A stretch of 64,000 bases of DNA from Nitrospira sp. MA-1 (GTDB lineage: Bacteria; Nitrospirota; Nitrospiria; Nitrospirales; UBA8639): contig JAQJDB010000004.1 in NCBI GenBank assembly GCA_032139905.1, positions 1 to 64,000 on the forward strand, read 5' to 3'. A program made the position numbers and the translations under genes. Of this stretch, positions 43,834 to 53,443 are shown one piece after another. Position 1 is the stretch's first letter. The number at the start of each line of letters is the position of its first letter. Under the pieces are notes generated by a model that saw only the letters and a list, made by a program, of their open reading frames with translations, made no database searches and was not told the origin of the DNA.

Positions 43834-45915
43834 ATGACGACCCGTTCCTCCCATTCTAGTTCTTTCATGCCAACTCCACCCCGTGCTAAACGCGTCCCGT
43901 ACCGGTTAGAACATCATGGGCACGTTCGAACAGACGAGTATTATTGGCTCAGAGATCGTGAGAACCCTGAAGTCCTGGCCTATTTGCAGGCTGAGAATGA
44001 GTATGCCGCCACGTTGAGGAGCCACACCAGAGAATTGGAGCAGACCCTGTTTGAAGAGATCAGGGACCGCATTCAGCCAACGGATTTATCTGTTCCGTTT
44101 CGGCTGGGAGACTTTTGGTATTACACTCGCTATGAAGAGGGAAAGGAATATGCCCTATACTGCCGTAAAGAGAAATCCTTAGCGAATCCGGAACTCATCA
44201 TGGTCGATGGCAATGAATTGGCTCGGGGACATGATTATTTCTCATTGGGGAATTGGACGGTAAGTTTTGCCCAAGATATTCTCGCCTATGCCATTGATAC
44301 GCAAGGTCGGCGGATATATACCATTGGCTTTAAAAATCTGACAACGGGCGAGACGATTGATGAATGGATTCCTTCGGTGACAGGAAATATGGAGTGGGGC
44401 AATGACAACCGTACTCTCTTTTATTCCAGACAGGATTCTGTAACCTTGCGATCCAATCAGATTTTTTGTCATCGGTTGGGGACGAACCCCCAACTGGATA
44501 CGTTGGTGTATGAGGAAACGGATGAAACCTTTTCTGTTTCTATCGAAAAAACAAAATCCAAACAGTATTTGTTGATTGGATCCCATCAATCCATAACGAA
44601 TGAGTACCGGTATCTGAATGCGGATAACCCTGAAAGCGATTTTCAGATATTTCAGGCCAGGAAACGAGGGCATGAATACGATGTGGATCATCTGGGGGAT
44701 CATTTCTGGATTCGAACGAATGATGATGCCAAAAACTTTCGTTTGATGCGGACTGAAACAAAAGCCACGAGCGCCACACACTGGGAAGAAGTGATTCCTC
44801 ACCGGCTAGAGGTGTATTTGGAAGGATTTGAGCTATTCAAGAATTTCCTGGTGTTAGAAGAACGGAGGCAGGGTCTCATCCATCTTCGTATGCTTCGGAC
44901 CGAAGATGCCTCTGAACATGAACTGAATTTTGGAGAGCCGGCCTACCTTGCAGCGTTGGGGGATAATTTAGAAGCCGATACTCCTTATCTACGATTTGGG
45001 TATACATCCATGACCACCCCCATGACCATCTATGATTATCACATGGAAACACGAGAAAAAATTCTTCTCAAACAAGAACCGGTCCTTGGGAATTTTCACA
45101 TCAGCCACTACCAGACGGAACGCCTTTTTGCTCCAGCACCAGATGGTACCTCTATTCCTATATCCGTGGTCTACCGAAAAGGTTTTGTTCCGGATGGCAC
45201 GCATCCCCTGTTGTTGTATGGCTATGGTTCCTATGGTGCGAGCATGGATGCAAGTTTTAGCTCCCCCCGACTCAGCTTGTTGGATCGTGGGTTTGTCTAT
45301 GCGTTAGCCCACATTCGAGGTGGAGAGGAACTGGGCCGACAGTGGTATGAAAACGGCAAGTTATTATCCAAGAAAAATACCTTCACGGATTTTATTGCCT
45401 GTGCCGAATTTTTAATTCGGCAAGGGTACGCTGCCCCTCAGAAATTATTCGCTCTTGGTGGAAGCGCTGGTGGTTTGTTGATGGGGGCGATTATGAATAT
45501 GCGGCCTGATTTGTTTCATGGTGTAGTGGCACAGGTTCCTTTTGTGGATGTGGTGACCACGATGTTAGATCCCAATATCCCTCTGACGACGGGAGAATAT
45601 GATGAATGGGGTGATCCCAATCAACAACAGTTTTACGAGTATATGCTTTCCTATTCACCTTACGATAACCTTCAACCCCAGCCGTATCCTCACCTTTTAG
45701 TGACTTCAGGGTTGCATGACTCACAAGTGCAATTTTGGGAGCCGACCAAATGGGTTGCAAAACTGCGTGCGCTGAAGACCGATAATCAACGCCTTTTGCT
45801 CAGAACCAATATGGATGCAGGCCATAGTGGAGCCTCAGGCCGTTTTAAACGGTATGAGGAAACCGCGATGATCTATGCATTCTTATTGGATCTCGCCGGT
45901 TCCGCTGACCGGTAA
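43834..45915 (+). CDS. Oligopeptidase B / prolyl oligopeptidase family serine peptidase (S9)
   Basis: 693 residues, no signal peptide. N-terminal beta-propeller (about 60-400; DEYYWLRDRENPEVLAYLQA near the start is typical of PtrB). Catalytic alpha/beta-hydrolase domain from about 410 with S544 in GGSAGG, D629 in LHDSQV and H664 in DAGHSG. GLHDSQVQFWEPTKWVAKLR is characteristic of oligopeptidase B, which cuts small peptides after Arg or Lys. Cytoplasmic. Immediately follows arfB; the relationship is likely accidental. Confidence 0.9.
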   Translation: MTTRSSHSSSFMPTPPRAKRVPYRLEHHGHVRTDEYYWLRDRENPEVLAYLQAENEYAATLRSHTRELEQTLFEEIRDRIQPTDLSVPFRLGDFWYYTRYEEGKEYALYCRKEKSLANPELIMVDGNELARGHDYFSLGNWTVSFAQDILAYAIDTQGRRIYTIGFKNLTTGETIDEWIPSVTGNMEWGNDNRTLFYSRQDSVTLRSNQIFCHRLGTNPQLDTLVYEETDETFSVSIEKTKSKQYLLIGSHQSITNEYRYLNADNPESDFQIFQARKRGHEYDVDHLGDHFWIRTNDDAKNFRLMRTETKATSATHWEEVIPHRLEVYLEGFELFKNFLVLEERRQGLIHLRMLRTEDASEHELNFGEPAYLAALGDNLEADTPYLRFGYTSMTTPMTIYDYHMETREKILLKQEPVLGNFHISHYQTERLFAPAPDGTSIPISVVYRKGFVPDGTHPLLLYGYGSYGASMDASFSSPRLSLLDRGFVYALAHIRGGEELGRQWYENGKLLSKKNTFTDFIACAEFLIRQGYAAPQKLFALGGSAGGLLMGAIMNMRPDLFHGVVAQVPFVDVVTTMLDPNIPLTTGEYDEWGDPNQQQFYEYMLSYSPYDNLQPQPYPHLLVTSGLHDSQVQFWEPTKWVAKLRALKTDNQRLLLRTNMDAGHSGASGRFKRYEETAMIYAFLLDLAGSADR

Positions 45916-46161
45916 GGTATTCCCTTTTTTTTCAGGAATCTCATTGACTCGCACATTCGTCTTCAGCTCCAGATCACATTTCCCCTAGTGAGTCAAGGCG
46001 AGCGTGAGGAGGCTCCCAGTGTTGGTTCCCCTGTCCTGATGGGTAGCTGTCCTCAGAGCCTGGCTCTATCCGCGTAGGGTCTCTTCAGCCCTTGGTGGAA
46101 ATGGAAAAACCTCGATCCTAGGCTCTTGCCAGATGAACCAAGATTCTCTACATTCTTAGGC

Positions 46162-46878
46162 ATGACCCCCAGACGATTCCGGGCCAAGGTTCTCTCTGTT
46201 CGGCATTTGACTCAAGATGTTCGAGAATTAATCTTGGAGTTGGTGGATACCCAGAGCTTAGAATTTCTCCCAGGCCAAGCAATTGCCGTAAACATCCCTG
46301 ATGGGGCTTCGGGCCGTTCATTCCTGAGATACTATTCGCTGGCTTCACTTCCCAGTTCCTCTCATCAGCTCGTACTACTCTTTAATACCGGAGACAAAGG
46401 AAAAGGCGCAACGTTTTCGTTGGAGCATTCGATCGGTGAGGAACTTGAATGTTCCGGTCCTTTCGGTTCATTTCACCTTCATGAGGACCCTGAACGAGAT
46501 CTGTTATTTATTGGGACGGGAACCGGCATCGCGCCTTTATGGTCTATGCTGTCCAGTCTCTTTGAGCAATCGTGTTCTCAGCCCATGACCTTGCTGTGGG
46601 GACTTCGGAGTGAGTCGGATATCTACTATTTGGACCAGTTGCAAAAGTGGGCCGATTGCTATAAAAATTTTTCCTTTAATCTGACCCTGTCTCAACCTGT
46701 TCATCATTGGAGGGGAAGGACGGGACGGGTGACACATCTGCTTCAGGAGTTCCCGGATGTGGATCATCTAGCGGTATATGTGTGTGGTAATCGAAAAATG
46801 GTTGCGGATGTCACCAGTCTCCTTCAGCGTAAGGGAATATGTCCTGTCTATCGCGAACGGCACCATGAAGAGAAATAA
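46162..46878 (+). CDS. Ferredoxin-NADP reductase-like flavoprotein
   Basis: About 238 residues from ATG 46162. FAD-binding beta-barrel (FLPGQAIAVNIP; RSFLRYYSLAS with the R-x-Y-S FAD motif), then NAD(P)H fold (FIGTGTGIAPLWSML; VYVCGNRKMVADV; LLQRKGI). No Fe-S centre, so it resembles the reductase part of phenol hydroxylase-type or ring-oxygenase electron transfer chains, or a stand-alone flavodoxin/ferredoxin reductase. Electron acceptor unknown. The last 21 bases lie in the left arm of an 18-bp inverted repeat. A TTG at 46126 is an alternative start. Confidence 0.85.
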   Translation: MTPRRFRAKVLSVRHLTQDVRELILELVDTQSLEFLPGQAIAVNIPDGASGRSFLRYYSLASLPSSSHQLVLLFNTGDKGKGATFSLEHSIGEELECSGPFGSFHLHEDPERDLLFIGTGTGIAPLWSMLSSLFEQSCSQPMTLLWGLRSESDIYYLDQLQKWADCYKNFSFNLTLSQPVHHWRGRTGRVTHLLQEFPDVDHLAVYVCGNRKMVADVTSLLQRKGICPVYRERHHEEK

Positions 46879-46923
46879 TACGTTGGTCTTCGATTGGCAG
46901 ATTTGTCTCTTCATGGTGCCGTT
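46856..46923. repeat. 18-bp perfect inverted repeat across the gene end
   Basis: The arm AACGGCACCATGAAGAGA (46856-46873) is followed after 32 bases by its exact reverse complement (46906-46923). The left arm is inside the last codons of the reductase gene and the stop codon (TAA, 46876-46878) lies just after it. No T-run follows, so it does not look like a simple terminator. Confidence 0.85.
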
Positions 46924-47007
46924 TAGTTCCTTGCTTCGCACGTCCATGCAGGTTCACTCTCTTCTCGCCAAAGGCTTTCTGGAGGAATAGGTTGAAAGGT
47001 CGTTGTG

Positions 47008-48201
47008 ATGCAGGATGAGATGAATGTTAGGACACAGTTAAGTGAGCGCTCAGGGGAACACGATGATCTCCCTGCTGATCTTGGGATTTATCTCCATGTT
47101 CCTTTTTGTATAAAACGATGTCATTTTTGTGCATTTTATCTCGTCCTGCATGAAGAACTACGGGTGAAACAGTTTCTTCAGGCCATTGAACAAGAAATCG
47201 CGCTGTATGCTAACCAACCGGGAATGAGAGAGCGAACGGTTGCAACCGTCTATGTCGGGGGTGGGACTCCCACGGTCTTACGTCCTGAACAGTTGGCTCT
47301 TATTTTTTTTAGCATTAGGTCCAAGTTTTCCCTCTCGGAACAGTGTGAAATCACCGTCGAAGCAACACCGGAATCTCTTACGGACAGGTATGTTGATTTT
47401 CTTCAGCAAGCAGGCGTGACACGTTTAAGTATAGGGATCCAATCTTTTGATCAACAGGAACGGACGATGTTGGGACTTTCAGGGACCAGTGCGGAGGCTA
47501 AAGCCAAGGTTCAAAACGCAAAACAGGCTGGTTTCTCCAATATTAATCTTGACCTCATCTACGGGACTCCCAACCAAACTGTCCAGTCATGGGAAAGGAC
47601 TCTGACTTATGCACTGGAGCTGGATCCCTCTCATTTGTCCTGTTATGCACTTTCTATTGAAAAAGGGACTCGATTCTATAATGAATTTCGGCGCGGGCTA
47701 TTTGAGGTGATGGACCCAGATCATGAGGCGTCTTTTCAGGAGCAGGCTGAAGTCCAATTGGAGTCGTTGCAATGGTCTCGCTATGAACTTTCCAATTGGG
47801 CGAAGGCAGGATTTGCCTGTCAGCATAATCTTCGATATTGGCGAGGGTTGGAGTATTTGGGATTGGGTCCAAGTGCCCAATCCTTTATTTCCGAATGCCG
47901 GTTTGGAAACGTGTCCAGTCTTGAGCATTATTCGAAATATTTGATGGCCGGACAACTGCCGATTGCCTCAAAAGAGGTGCTGTCTCGTTTTCAGCAAGAA
48001 AAGGAACGTATTGTGTTTGGATTGCGTCTGCTTGAGGGGGTGCCAATTGATTGGATCTATCGGGCATCTCAGGACGAATGCTGGATGACATCGTATGAGG
48101 GACTGGTGAAAGAAGATTATCTTCTTCCGACAGAAAGATGTGTGCAGTTAACGCGGAAGGGTCGCCAGTTCGCCGATACGGTTGGTATGCGATTACTGTA
48201 A
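47008..48201 (+). CDS. hemW: Radical SAM haem chaperone HemW
   Basis: About 397 residues; GAAAGG eight bases before ATG 47008. The SAM cluster motif CIKRCHFC (C34, C38, C41) sits in YLHVPFCIKRCHFCAF, and YVGGGTPTVLRPEQ, SIGIQSFDQ and NLDLIYGTPNQTVQSW are family signatures; the C-terminal winged-helix part is present. HemW binds and delivers haem; older names call it oxygen-independent coproporphyrinogen oxidase, which this group usually is not. Monocistronic by spacing. Confidence 0.9.
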   Translation: MQDEMNVRTQLSERSGEHDDLPADLGIYLHVPFCIKRCHFCAFYLVLHEELRVKQFLQAIEQEIALYANQPGMRERTVATVYVGGGTPTVLRPEQLALIFFSIRSKFSLSEQCEITVEATPESLTDRYVDFLQQAGVTRLSIGIQSFDQQERTMLGLSGTSAEAKAKVQNAKQAGFSNINLDLIYGTPNQTVQSWERTLTYALELDPSHLSCYALSIEKGTRFYNEFRRGLFEVMDPDHEASFQEQAEVQLESLQWSRYELSNWAKAGFACQHNLRYWRGLEYLGLGPSAQSFISECRFGNVSSLEHYSKYLMAGQLPIASKEVLSRFQQEKERIVFGLRLLEGVPIDWIYRASQDECWMTSYEGLVKEDYLLPTERCVQLTRKGRQFADTVGMRLL

Positions 48202-48720
48202 AAATTATGTGACTTGAATTGAATTCTTGAAGAGATGTCAATGGCATTTAAGGAAAGTGCCTGTTATTGAGGCGTTTTGCTGAGAGAGGCGTACAATGAG
48301 GATTTGATTGCGTTATATACAGGGTTATTCAGAAATCTTCCCCAGTTTTTGTGGATAAAACATCTTCTGGTCTTTTTTGAATAGTAAGGAGTTGAATGTA
48401 TTTTGTAGGTAAGATTATACGGAATCTGTGTTGAAAAAAATGGTAAAGTTTTTAACAAACAATTAGTTAAGCGGTGGTAGGATGTTTCGTAAGTCATTGG
48501 CAATTTTAGAGGAATCGTTTCTGACAGCTGGATTGTTGGTGTTTTTCCACAGGCCATGGGGATAAATGGAATCCACCTGAATTATTCCTGAGAAATGTAC
48601 TGAGGATGATGAAATTGCAGGTATGTTGCATGGGAGAAAAAAATTGAGCAGTATGCTTCTATCTGAAATGCAGCAATCATGTATGGGTCCTGATGCTTAA
48701 GAATGACTTTTTGAAATTGG
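48202..48720. other. AT-rich intergenic region with two DnaA-box-like sites
   Basis: About 520 bases, notably AT-rich. TGTGGATAA at 48350-48358 is a perfect DnaA box on the minus strand, and TTTTCCACA at 48543-48551 fits the relaxed consensus. The antisense frame at 48264-48557 has no features of a gene. Could be a DnaA-binding regulatory region. Confidence 0.4.
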
Positions 48721-50289
48721 GTGTTCCTCTTCATTCCCGGGAGCTCTCATAAGCCCATGAACCCAATTTCTCCTTTGCCCCTTGTTACAGGATTAGAAAA
48801 ACAAACCCAACCTGTTTCCACGCATCGTTTATCAAAAAGCCGCTTCCTGGCGGGTTTGCAATGTGCCAAGCGGTTGTATTTGGAAATCCATTCGCCAGAA
48901 TTAGCCACCCCGCCTACGCCGGATCGCCGGGCCATCATGGATATGGGCACAGATGTTGGCGTCGTTGCGCGTCAATGTTTTCCCCACGGTGTTCTGATTG
49001 AACAAACACACCGTCAAATTCCTGCAGCTCTTCTTCGCACCAATGAGATTGTGAAGGATGCAGACATCCAGTCCCTGTTTGAAGGGGCGTTTGTCTGGCA
49101 AGGTATTTTGGTTCGTGTTGACATCTTGGAGCGGATTGATGCTAGGCGTTGGCGATTGATTGAAGTGAAGGCGACTTCGAAAGTGAAAGCTACGCATTTG
49201 GACGATCTGGCAATTCAAGCTGCAGTCCTGGAGGGAGCGGGCATCGAAGTCAGCGGGTGTTTTTTAATGCATCTGAATACCCAGTATTCTTATCTTGGCG
49301 GAGATCTAAATTTAGAAGAAATGTTTGTTTTGGAAAATAAGACCGAAGAAGTGGAGGCGCGTCGGCCATTGATTCAGGCACAGCTTGAGGATATGTGGAA
49401 GACGTTGGAGCAGGCGACACCACCCTCCATTGTCCCTGATAATCATTGCTATCAGCCGTATGAATGCCCTTTCTGGAACCATTGCACGAAAGAGAAGCCT
49501 CAGCGGTGGGTGTTTCATCTCCCTGGTAGCTCGAAATTGCAACCGCTCCTCCTGGAGGAGGGGATTGAAACCATTGATGAGATTCCAGACCATATTCAGT
49601 TGTCCGCAACTCAGCAACGAGTGAAGGATAATGTGGAATGGATCTCACCTCTCCTTCGGCCTCGTCTGCAATCCGTCAGGTTTCCGGTTCATCATTTAGA
49701 TTTTGAAACTTTTATGCCGGCGATCCCGGCGTTTGCTCATACTCGTCCCTATCGGCCGATTCCCTTCCAGTGGTCAAACCATATTGAATACCCTGATGGC
49801 ACAGTCGTTCACCATCATTATCTGTGCACCGACGGCCGGGACCCTCGAGAAGAAGTGGCTTTGAGTCTGTTGGAGAGCGTAGGGGAAGCCGGGACTATCT
49901 GTGTCTATTCGGAATATGAGCGTTTTCTGCTTTTTGGGCTGGGAGATGTGCTGCCTCAGTTGAAGCCCACCCTATCGAAGGTGGTTCGCCGGTTATGGGA
50001 TCTTCTTTCGGTCATTCAGCAACATTATTATCATCCGAACTTTCACGGTTCCTACTCCATTAAAACCGTCTTGCCAGCTTTGGTTCCTTCCTTGGCTTAC
50101 GATGATTTAACCATCCAAAATGGGGCCGTGGCTGCCGTCATGTACCAGAAAATGGTTTTTCATGAAACAGACCTCATGGAGCGTGCTCACATCGCCCAGG
50201 CATTACATGAATATTGTGGCCGGGACACATGGGCAATGGTTGAGCTGAGACGGGTACTCCTGGATCGTGCCGGAGGATGCTCATCTTGA
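48721..50289 (+). CDS. Fe-S RecB-like nuclease fused to an exonuclease-like domain (TM0106/DUF2779 family)
   Basis: 522 residues, GTG start; ATG 48757 is an alternative. The first half is a Cas4/AddB-like PD-(D/E)xK nuclease: cysteine C48 (GLQCAKRLY) with C243, C249 and C255 (HCYQPYECPFWNHC) as likely 4Fe-4S ligands, and catalytic D134 with E148-V-K150 (RLIEVKATSKVK). The second half (from about 320) opens VHHLDFETF with D327-x-E329, the first acidic pair of DnaQ/RNase-H-type exonucleases. Related proteins are called TM0106 family RecB-like nucleases. Role in DNA repair or defence is unknown; no helicase is adjacent. Confidence 0.8.
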   Translation: MFLFIPGSSHKPMNPISPLPLVTGLEKQTQPVSTHRLSKSRFLAGLQCAKRLYLEIHSPELATPPTPDRRAIMDMGTDVGVVARQCFPHGVLIEQTHRQIPAALLRTNEIVKDADIQSLFEGAFVWQGILVRVDILERIDARRWRLIEVKATSKVKATHLDDLAIQAAVLEGAGIEVSGCFLMHLNTQYSYLGGDLNLEEMFVLENKTEEVEARRPLIQAQLEDMWKTLEQATPPSIVPDNHCYQPYECPFWNHCTKEKPQRWVFHLPGSSKLQPLLLEEGIETIDEIPDHIQLSATQQRVKDNVEWISPLLRPRLQSVRFPVHHLDFETFMPAIPAFAHTRPYRPIPFQWSNHIEYPDGTVVHHHYLCTDGRDPREEVALSLLESVGEAGTICVYSEYERFLLFGLGDVLPQLKPTLSKVVRRLWDLLSVIQQHYYHPNFHGSYSIKTVLPALVPSLAYDDLTIQNGAVAAVMYQKMVFHETDLMERAHIAQALHEYCGRDTWAMVELRRVLLDRAGGCSS

Positions 50290-50437
50290 GAAGTGCGCTA
50301 AATTCCGTTGACCCATTCGTCTGTCGCTGCTAAAATTTCACGGGATCTGTCTTTCCCAGACTTCACCAGTCCAATGATGCCTGTGTCCTAGATATTCTGC
50401 CTCCTCGCCAACGCAATTTATTGAGGGAAAAAACCTA

Positions 50438-50890
50438 GTGAATATACTGGTATTACATGGGCCTAATCTGAATTTACTTGGAACTCGTGAGCCGACCATC
50501 TATGGCACCATCACCTTGGACGAGGTGAATGTTTCACTGGAAAATTTAGGAAAGGAGTTAGGTGTTTCGGTCGAGAGCCGGCAATCCAATGTGGAAGGGG
50601 AATTGATTACCTGGATCCAGGAGGCCAAGGCACGATTTGAAGGGGTGGTGTTTAATCCTGCTGCCTATACCCACACCAGTATAGCCCTCCGGGATGCGAT
50701 TGTGAGCGTGGGAATTCCTATGGTCGAAGTCCATTTATCGAATATCCATCGCCGGGAAAGTTTTCGTCGGCGCTCTTACCTTGCCCCGGTGTCGCTTGGC
50801 CAAATTTCTGGGTTTGGACCCCAAAGTTACCTGCTTGGACTGAGAGCGCTGGTTGATGCGCTTCAGCGGACAATCCCATTACACCACTAA
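50438..50890 (+). CDS. aroQ: Type II 3-dehydroquinate dehydratase
   Basis: 150 residues, GTG start. [20 protein letters not shown] with catalytic Y22, then [16 protein letters not shown] and [17 protein letters not shown] with H99 as the general acid. Catalyses the third step of the shikimate pathway (3-dehydroquinate to 3-dehydroshikimate) as a dodecamer. Directly upstream of efp, accB and accC, a conserved order in many bacteria. Confidence 0.95.
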   Translation: MNILVLHGPNLNLLGTREPTIYGTITLDEVNVSLENLGKELGVSVESRQSNVEGELITWIQEAKARFEGVVFNPAAYTHTSIALRDAIVSVGIPMVEVHLSNIHRRESFRRRSYLAPVSLGQISGFGPQSYLLGLRALVDALQRTIPLHH

Positions 50891-50929
50891 AATTTCTGTT
50901 CACGTTTATTGTATGAGGAGTTTGATGCT

Positions 50930-51490
50930 GTGATAACGACTGCAGAATTTCGAAATGGGTCGCGCTTGGAGCTGGATGGGCAACCCTATTATATTGTGGA
51001 ATTTCAACATGTAAAACCCGGAAAAGGCGGTGCCTTTGTTCGAACAAAACTGAAGGGCTATAAAACGGGGAATGTCATTGATCGTACATTTCGTTCTGGA
51101 GAAAAATTCGACGAGCCCAACCTTGAGGAATGCGACATGCAATTTCTCTATAACGCTGGCGAAGAATATGCCTTCATGGATATTAGTAGTTTTGAGCAGT
51201 TTACCTATCTTAAAAACCAATTGGGCGAAAACGTCGATTTGCTCAAGGAAAACACCGTCGTCAAAATTTTGTTGTATCATGATGAGCCGATCGCGGTAGA
51301 GTTGCCTGTCTTTATGGAGTTGAAAGTCGTGGAAACCGATCCCGGCATCCGAGGGGATACGGCATCCGGGGGGACCAAGTTGGCCGTTGTCGAGACCGGC
51401 GCCTCCGTGAAGGTGCCTCTCTATCTGGTAACCGGAGAAGTGATTAAAATTGATACGAGGACGCGCAGCTATGTAGAACGGGTTCGGTAA
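50930..51490 (+). CDS. efp: Translation elongation factor P
   Basis: 186 residues from GTG 50930 (GAGGAG nine bases upstream; a longer frame to 50909 is not preferred). Domain 1 carries HVKPGKGGAFVRTKL, with the loop-tip lysine K32 that is beta-lysylated or otherwise modified in many bacteria. Domains II and III follow (DMQFLYNAGEEYAFMD; PGIRGDTASGGTKLAVVETG). Needed to relieve ribosome stalling at Pro-rich stretches. No EpmA/EpmB modification genes are nearby. Confidence 0.95.
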   Translation: MITTAEFRNGSRLELDGQPYYIVEFQHVKPGKGGAFVRTKLKGYKTGNVIDRTFRSGEKFDEPNLEECDMQFLYNAGEEYAFMDISSFEQFTYLKNQLGENVDLLKENTVVKILLYHDEPIAVELPVFMELKVVETDPGIRGDTASGGTKLAVVETGASVKVPLYLVTGEVIKIDTRTRSYVERVR

Positions 51491-51532
51491 TTCGGGGTCC
51501 CTGTCCTCCAGACATACACGAAATAGGAGATT

Positions 51533-52000
51533 ATGGCTGATTCATCCAGAAGAGAAATCGAAGACCTTGTCGAAGTGTTAAACCGGCACCACCTGACCGA
51601 GTTGGAATTCGAAAAAAAAGGTGTGCGAATTCGCATTAGACGGGATCATGTGCCGGCTGTTACTTCCCACCAGATAGACGGATCAAAGCCAGTGGACACT
51701 GGCTCCTCATTGGAGAAGCCGGTTCCGATCCTCTCTACCGAGCCCGCACATTTCTTGACTGTGACCTCGCCCATTGTGGGGACCTTTTATCGTTCCCCTT
51801 CTCCTGATACTGATCCCTATGTCGAAGAAGGTGATATTGTCAAAAAAGGGCAGGTGCTTTGCATTGTCGAAGCCATGAAACTGATGAATGAAATTGAGGC
51901 GGAAACCGATGGCAAAGTCGTCAAAATTCTGGTGGAAAGTACGACTCCGGTTGAGTTTGGCCAGCCGCTCTATTTAATTGATCCTTTGTCGGGATCTTGA
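51533..52000 (+). CDS. accB: Biotin carboxyl carrier protein of acetyl-CoA carboxylase
   Basis: 155 residues. N-terminal helical domain (REIEDLVEVLNRHHLTELEF), a Pro/Ser-rich linker (45-75) and the lipoyl/biotinyl domain with VEAMKLMNEIEA, where K116 carries biotin. AccB shuttles the carboxyl group from the AccC active site to acetyl-CoA. AGGAG precedes the ATG. Same operon as efp (42 bases) and accC (93 bases). Confidence 0.96.
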   Translation: MADSSRREIEDLVEVLNRHHLTELEFEKKGVRIRIRRDHVPAVTSHQIDGSKPVDTGSSLEKPVPILSTEPAHFLTVTSPIVGTFYRSPSPDTDPYVEEGDIVKKGQVLCIVEAMKLMNEIEAETDGKVVKILVESTTPVEFGQPLYLIDPLSGS

Positions 52001-52093
52001 GAGCTGGGTTGTCCTGATAGTGATTTGGAGAGTCACGGTTGCTCATAATGATTAGAATGGCTTTCTGAAGTCTTTTTATCTTAAGGATACGAC

Positions 52094-53443
52094 GTGTTTA
52101 AAAAAATTCTTATTGCCAATCGTGGAGAAATTGCTCTGCGGGTGAATCGAGCGTGCCGGGAGTTGGGTATTCGCACCGTCGCGATTCATTCAGATGTTGA
52201 TGCTCAATCACTCCATGTCCGTTACGCAGACGAACATGTCTGTGTCGGACCTGCCGAAGGGGGTCTGAGTTATAGAAATATTCCGAATGTCTTGAGTGCT
52301 GCCGAAATTACCGGAGTGGATGCGATTCACCCCGGGTACGGGTTTTTAGCTGAAAATGCGCATTTTGCGGAGGTATGCGAGTCGATTGGGATTACCTTTA
52401 TTGGACCAACTTCCGAGCATATTGCTCTACTCAGCGATAAATCAAAAGCCAGGGCCCACATGAAGAAACGTGGAATCCCTGTGTTGCCAGGGAGCGATGG
52501 TGAATTAAACGATCCCAATACCTGTGTCGCTATTGCCAAAAAGCTTGGGTTTCCCGTTATTGTGAAAGCCTCGGCCGGTGGCGGGGGGCGAGGGATGCGG
52601 GTGGTCTGGCATGAAGAAGAGTTGGCCCAGGCGATCGAATCCGCTCAATTAGAAGCCCAAACAGCCTTTGGGCATGGCGGTGTGTATCTTGAGCGATTTT
52701 TTGAAGATCCACGGCACATTGAATTTCAGATTATGGCGGATAACCATGGGCATGTTGTGCATTTTCATGAACGAGATTGTTCCATACAGCGTCGCTATCA
52801 AAAGGTGTTGGAGGAATCCCCTTCTCCGGCGTTGGACGATTCGTTACGACGCAAAATGGGGCAGGTGGCAGTTGAGGCCATCAAGTCCGTGAAGTATCGA
52901 AATGCCGGCACCGTGGAGTTCCTCATGGATCAAAGTGGAAAATTTTATTTCATGGAAGTCAACACGCGTATTCAAGTTGAGCATCCGGTCACCGAAATGG
53001 TGACGGGAGTCGACCTGATTAAGGAGCAAATTCGTATTGCTGCTGGGGAAGAGCTGTCCTATCGACAAAAAGATATTCAATTGACCGGGCATGCCATCGA
53101 ATGCCGAATCAATGCCGAATGTCCGGATCGATTTACCCCTAGCCCCGGTACCATCACAAAATTTTGTCCACCTGGCGGACCAGGGATACGCGTGGATACC
53201 GCCATGGATAACACCGGTATTGTCCATCCGTATTATGACTCGATGATTGCGAAGCTTATTGCCTTTGGGCGAGATCGAGAGGAAGCCATGGCTCGTACTA
53301 GACGGGCGTTGGATGAATTTGTAATTGAAGGAATTAAAACCAGTATTCCTCTCCATCGGCGGATTCTTGATCATCCTGATTTCCAAAAGGGTCCCGTGTC
53401 CACTCGATTTTTGGACCGGCTTGTTGCTTTACAGTCCCCATGA
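52094..53443 (+). CDS. accC: Biotin carboxylase subunit of acetyl-CoA carboxylase
   Basis: 449 residues, GTG start with AAGGATAC upstream. Carboxylase N-domain ([20 protein letters not shown]), ATP-grasp ([14 protein letters not shown] glycine-rich loop; [39 protein letters not shown]) and the C-terminal domain ([23 protein letters not shown]). Carboxylates AccB-biotin with ATP and bicarbonate. The last four bases overlap thiE. The carboxyltransferase subunits AccA/AccD are elsewhere. Confidence 0.97.
   Translation: MFKKILIANRGEIALRVNRACRELGIRTVAIHSDVDAQSLHVRYADEHVCVGPAEGGLSYRNIPNVLSAAEITGVDAIHPGYGFLAENAHFAEVCESIGITFIGPTSEHIALLSDKSKARAHMKKRGIPVLPGSDGELNDPNTCVAIAKKLGFPVIVKASAGGGGRGMRVVWHEEELAQAIESAQLEAQTAFGHGGVYLERFFEDPRHIEFQIMADNHGHVVHFHERDCSIQRRYQKVLEESPSPALDDSLRRKMGQVAVEAIKSVKYRNAGTVEFLMDQSGKFYFMEVNTRIQVEHPVTEMVTGVDLIKEQIRIAAGEELSYRQKDIQLTGHAIECRINAECPDRFTPSPGTITKFCPPGGPGIRVDTAMDNTGIVHPYYDSMIAKLIAFGRDREEAMARTRRALDEFVIEGIKTSIPLHRRILDHPDFQKGPVSTRFLDRLVALQSP

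Noticed and set aside
48264-48557. 97-codon minus-strand frame in the AT-rich gap
   Set aside because: AT-rich composition makes it open by chance; no Shine-Dalgarno or homologue.
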